A stretch of 64,000 nt of DNA. Origin: Methanohalophilus mahii DSM 5219. Lineage in GTDB: Archaea; Halobacteriota; Methanosarcinia; Methanosarcinales; Methanosarcinaceae. The stretch covers positions 1,178,001 through 1,242,000 of the forward strand of contig NC_014002.1 in the NCBI RefSeq assembly GCF_000025865.1, given 5' to 3'. Both the position numbers and the translations under genes were made by a program. The notes beneath the pieces were generated by a model, which saw only the letters and a program-made list of their open reading frames with translations, made no database searches and was not told the origin of the DNA. This document shows, piece after piece, positions 63,265-64,000 of the stretch (position 1 is its first letter; each line of letters begins with the position of its first letter).

Positions 63265-64000
63265 TAGTTATTGCCAAGATACTGCTATGCCTGGGATTTC
63301 TGTCCTATGCCTCCTACAGGGATATAAAGGAGCGCAGGGTAGGCAACAGGGTATGGGTAATTATGCTGGCAGTCTTTTCCCCTTTTATAATTTATGAGCT
63401 TGCAACTTCATCCAGTCTGGTTACATATCTTATACAAATGGCTATCTCCTTTGGTCTAATTTTTGTTTTTTCCTACGTCCTGTTCTATCTGGGAGCATTC
63501 GGTGGTGCAGATGCCAAATTGTTGATGGTGATATCCATTGTCTTTCCTTTCTATCCGGCATTTACTATGGGAGGGACCTATTTCCCCACAGAAGGTGTTC
63601 CGATCATGAACTTTTTTACTTTTACAGTATTTGGTAATTCAATACTCCTGACAATAATAGTGCCCCTGGGCCTTTTTATCTATAACCTGAGCCGGCCTGA
63701 CGTTAAAACCACCCTCAAAAAACCCTATTTTATGTTTATAGGCTACAGGGCACCTATCGGAGGACTTGAAGGCAGGCATGTAAAGCTAATGCAGCAACAC
63801 GAAAAAGATGAAAATGGCAACGTTCAGACCTATTTCAGGAGAAGTGGAAAAGAAATAGACAGGGAAACCCTTGAAGAACTCAGGGATTATTCAAAGAAGG
63901 AAATTATCGACAATAAAGTATGGGTTACCCCGGGTTTGCCTTTTATAGTCCCGATAACCGCCGGCTTTTTAACAGCTGTATTTTACGGCGACCTTATCTT
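63261..64000 (+). CDS. A24-family preflagellin/prepilin peptidase, partial (cut by window edge)
   Basis: The first 246 codons are open up to the window end. Membrane helices alternate with loops carrying the two A24 aspartates: [11 protein letters not shown] at about residues 18-28 and GGADAKLL at about 75-82. This pair cuts the class III signal peptide of archaellins and pilins at the inner face of the membrane. A long soluble loop (about 165-225) lies before the last helix. ATG 63261 overlaps the HPS stop (ATGA). Whether the protein belongs to an archaellum or a pilus system is not visible here. Confidence 0.85.
   Translation, partial: MIVIAKILLCLGFLSYASYRDIKERRVGNRVWVIMLAVFSPFIIYELATSSSLVTYLIQMAISFGLIFVFSYVLFYLGAFGGADAKLLMVISIVFPFYPAFTMGGTYFPTEGVPIMNFFTFTVFGNSILLTIIVPLGLFIYNLSRPDVKTTLKKPYFMFIGYRAPIGGLEGRHVKLMQQHEKDENGNVQTYFRRSGKEIDRETLEELRDYSKKEIIDNKVWVTPGLPFIVPITAGFLTAVFYGDLI

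Overview
The window is archaeal chromosome from a methanogen, most likely a member of the Methanosarcinaceae of the methylotrophic, moderately halophilic kind (Methanohalophilus- or Methanolobus-like; the genus is inference). The evidence is a complete acetyl-CoA decarbonylase/synthase operon, archaeal information-processing genes (TFE, topoisomerase I, aCPSF2-type nuclease, RIO2, NMD3, eIF6, L39e, L31e, S17e, S19e, prefoldin alpha), methanogen-specific families (DUF2111, DUF2148, HPS-RraA fusion), TATA/BRE-type promoters and GGAGG/GGTGAT ribosome-binding sites.

Layout. 1-356 (minus): 5' part of an AN1-zinc-finger rhomboid protease. 621-8492 (plus): cdhA-cdhB-cdhC-cooC-cdhD-cdhE with a terminator, then a DUF362 ferredoxin-like protein and asd. 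11023-29650 (minus): the most striking region. It holds three very large tandem paralogous CobN/BchH-type chelatase-like proteins. Each has a signal peptide, many N-glycosylation sequons, a Ser/Thr-rich stalk and a C-terminal membrane anchor. They lie behind a DUF2162 membrane protein, an ExbB/TolQ/MotA proton channel and a DUF2149 protein whose single membrane helix looks like ExbD. I read this as a candidate proton-motive-force-driven, cell-surface metal/tetrapyrrole chelatase or uptake machine. 29962-33259 (plus): NMD3-like, ATP-grasp, TFE and HD-domain genes. 33263-37573 (minus): PHP phosphoesterase, a decayed carboxymuconolactone-decarboxylase fragment, a FetAB-type ABC exporter, SfsA and a small membrane protein, with a MITE-like element and a hidden 45-residue basic protein gene on the way. 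37655-44539 (mostly plus): PPP phosphatase, a probable new structured ncRNA, Tsr3, a LOG-like protein, TopA, a beta-CASP nuclease, MobA (minus) and DUF2148. 44543-49108 (minus): DUF460, RIO2, DUF2111, thioredoxin reductase and a CHNC thioredoxin. 49351-52096: trpCBA. 52101-56476 (minus): the conserved archaeal cluster S19e-PDCD5-PP-loop ATPase-L39e-L31e-eIF6-L18a-prefoldin-FtsY. Then come purA (minus), a small membrane protein, S17e-dapA-dapB, pyrBI (minus), the HPS-RraA fusion and a truncated preflagellin/prepilin peptidase at the right edge.

Functional links. The Cdh complex needs nickel in two cluster types and a corrinoid in CdhDE, and CooC supplies nickel. The neighbouring CobN/ExbB system may serve cobalt, nickel or corrinoid supply. 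asd, dapA and dapB are the shared aspartate-semialdehyde/lysine route. The region carries no CRISPR array, tRNA or rRNA that I could recognise.
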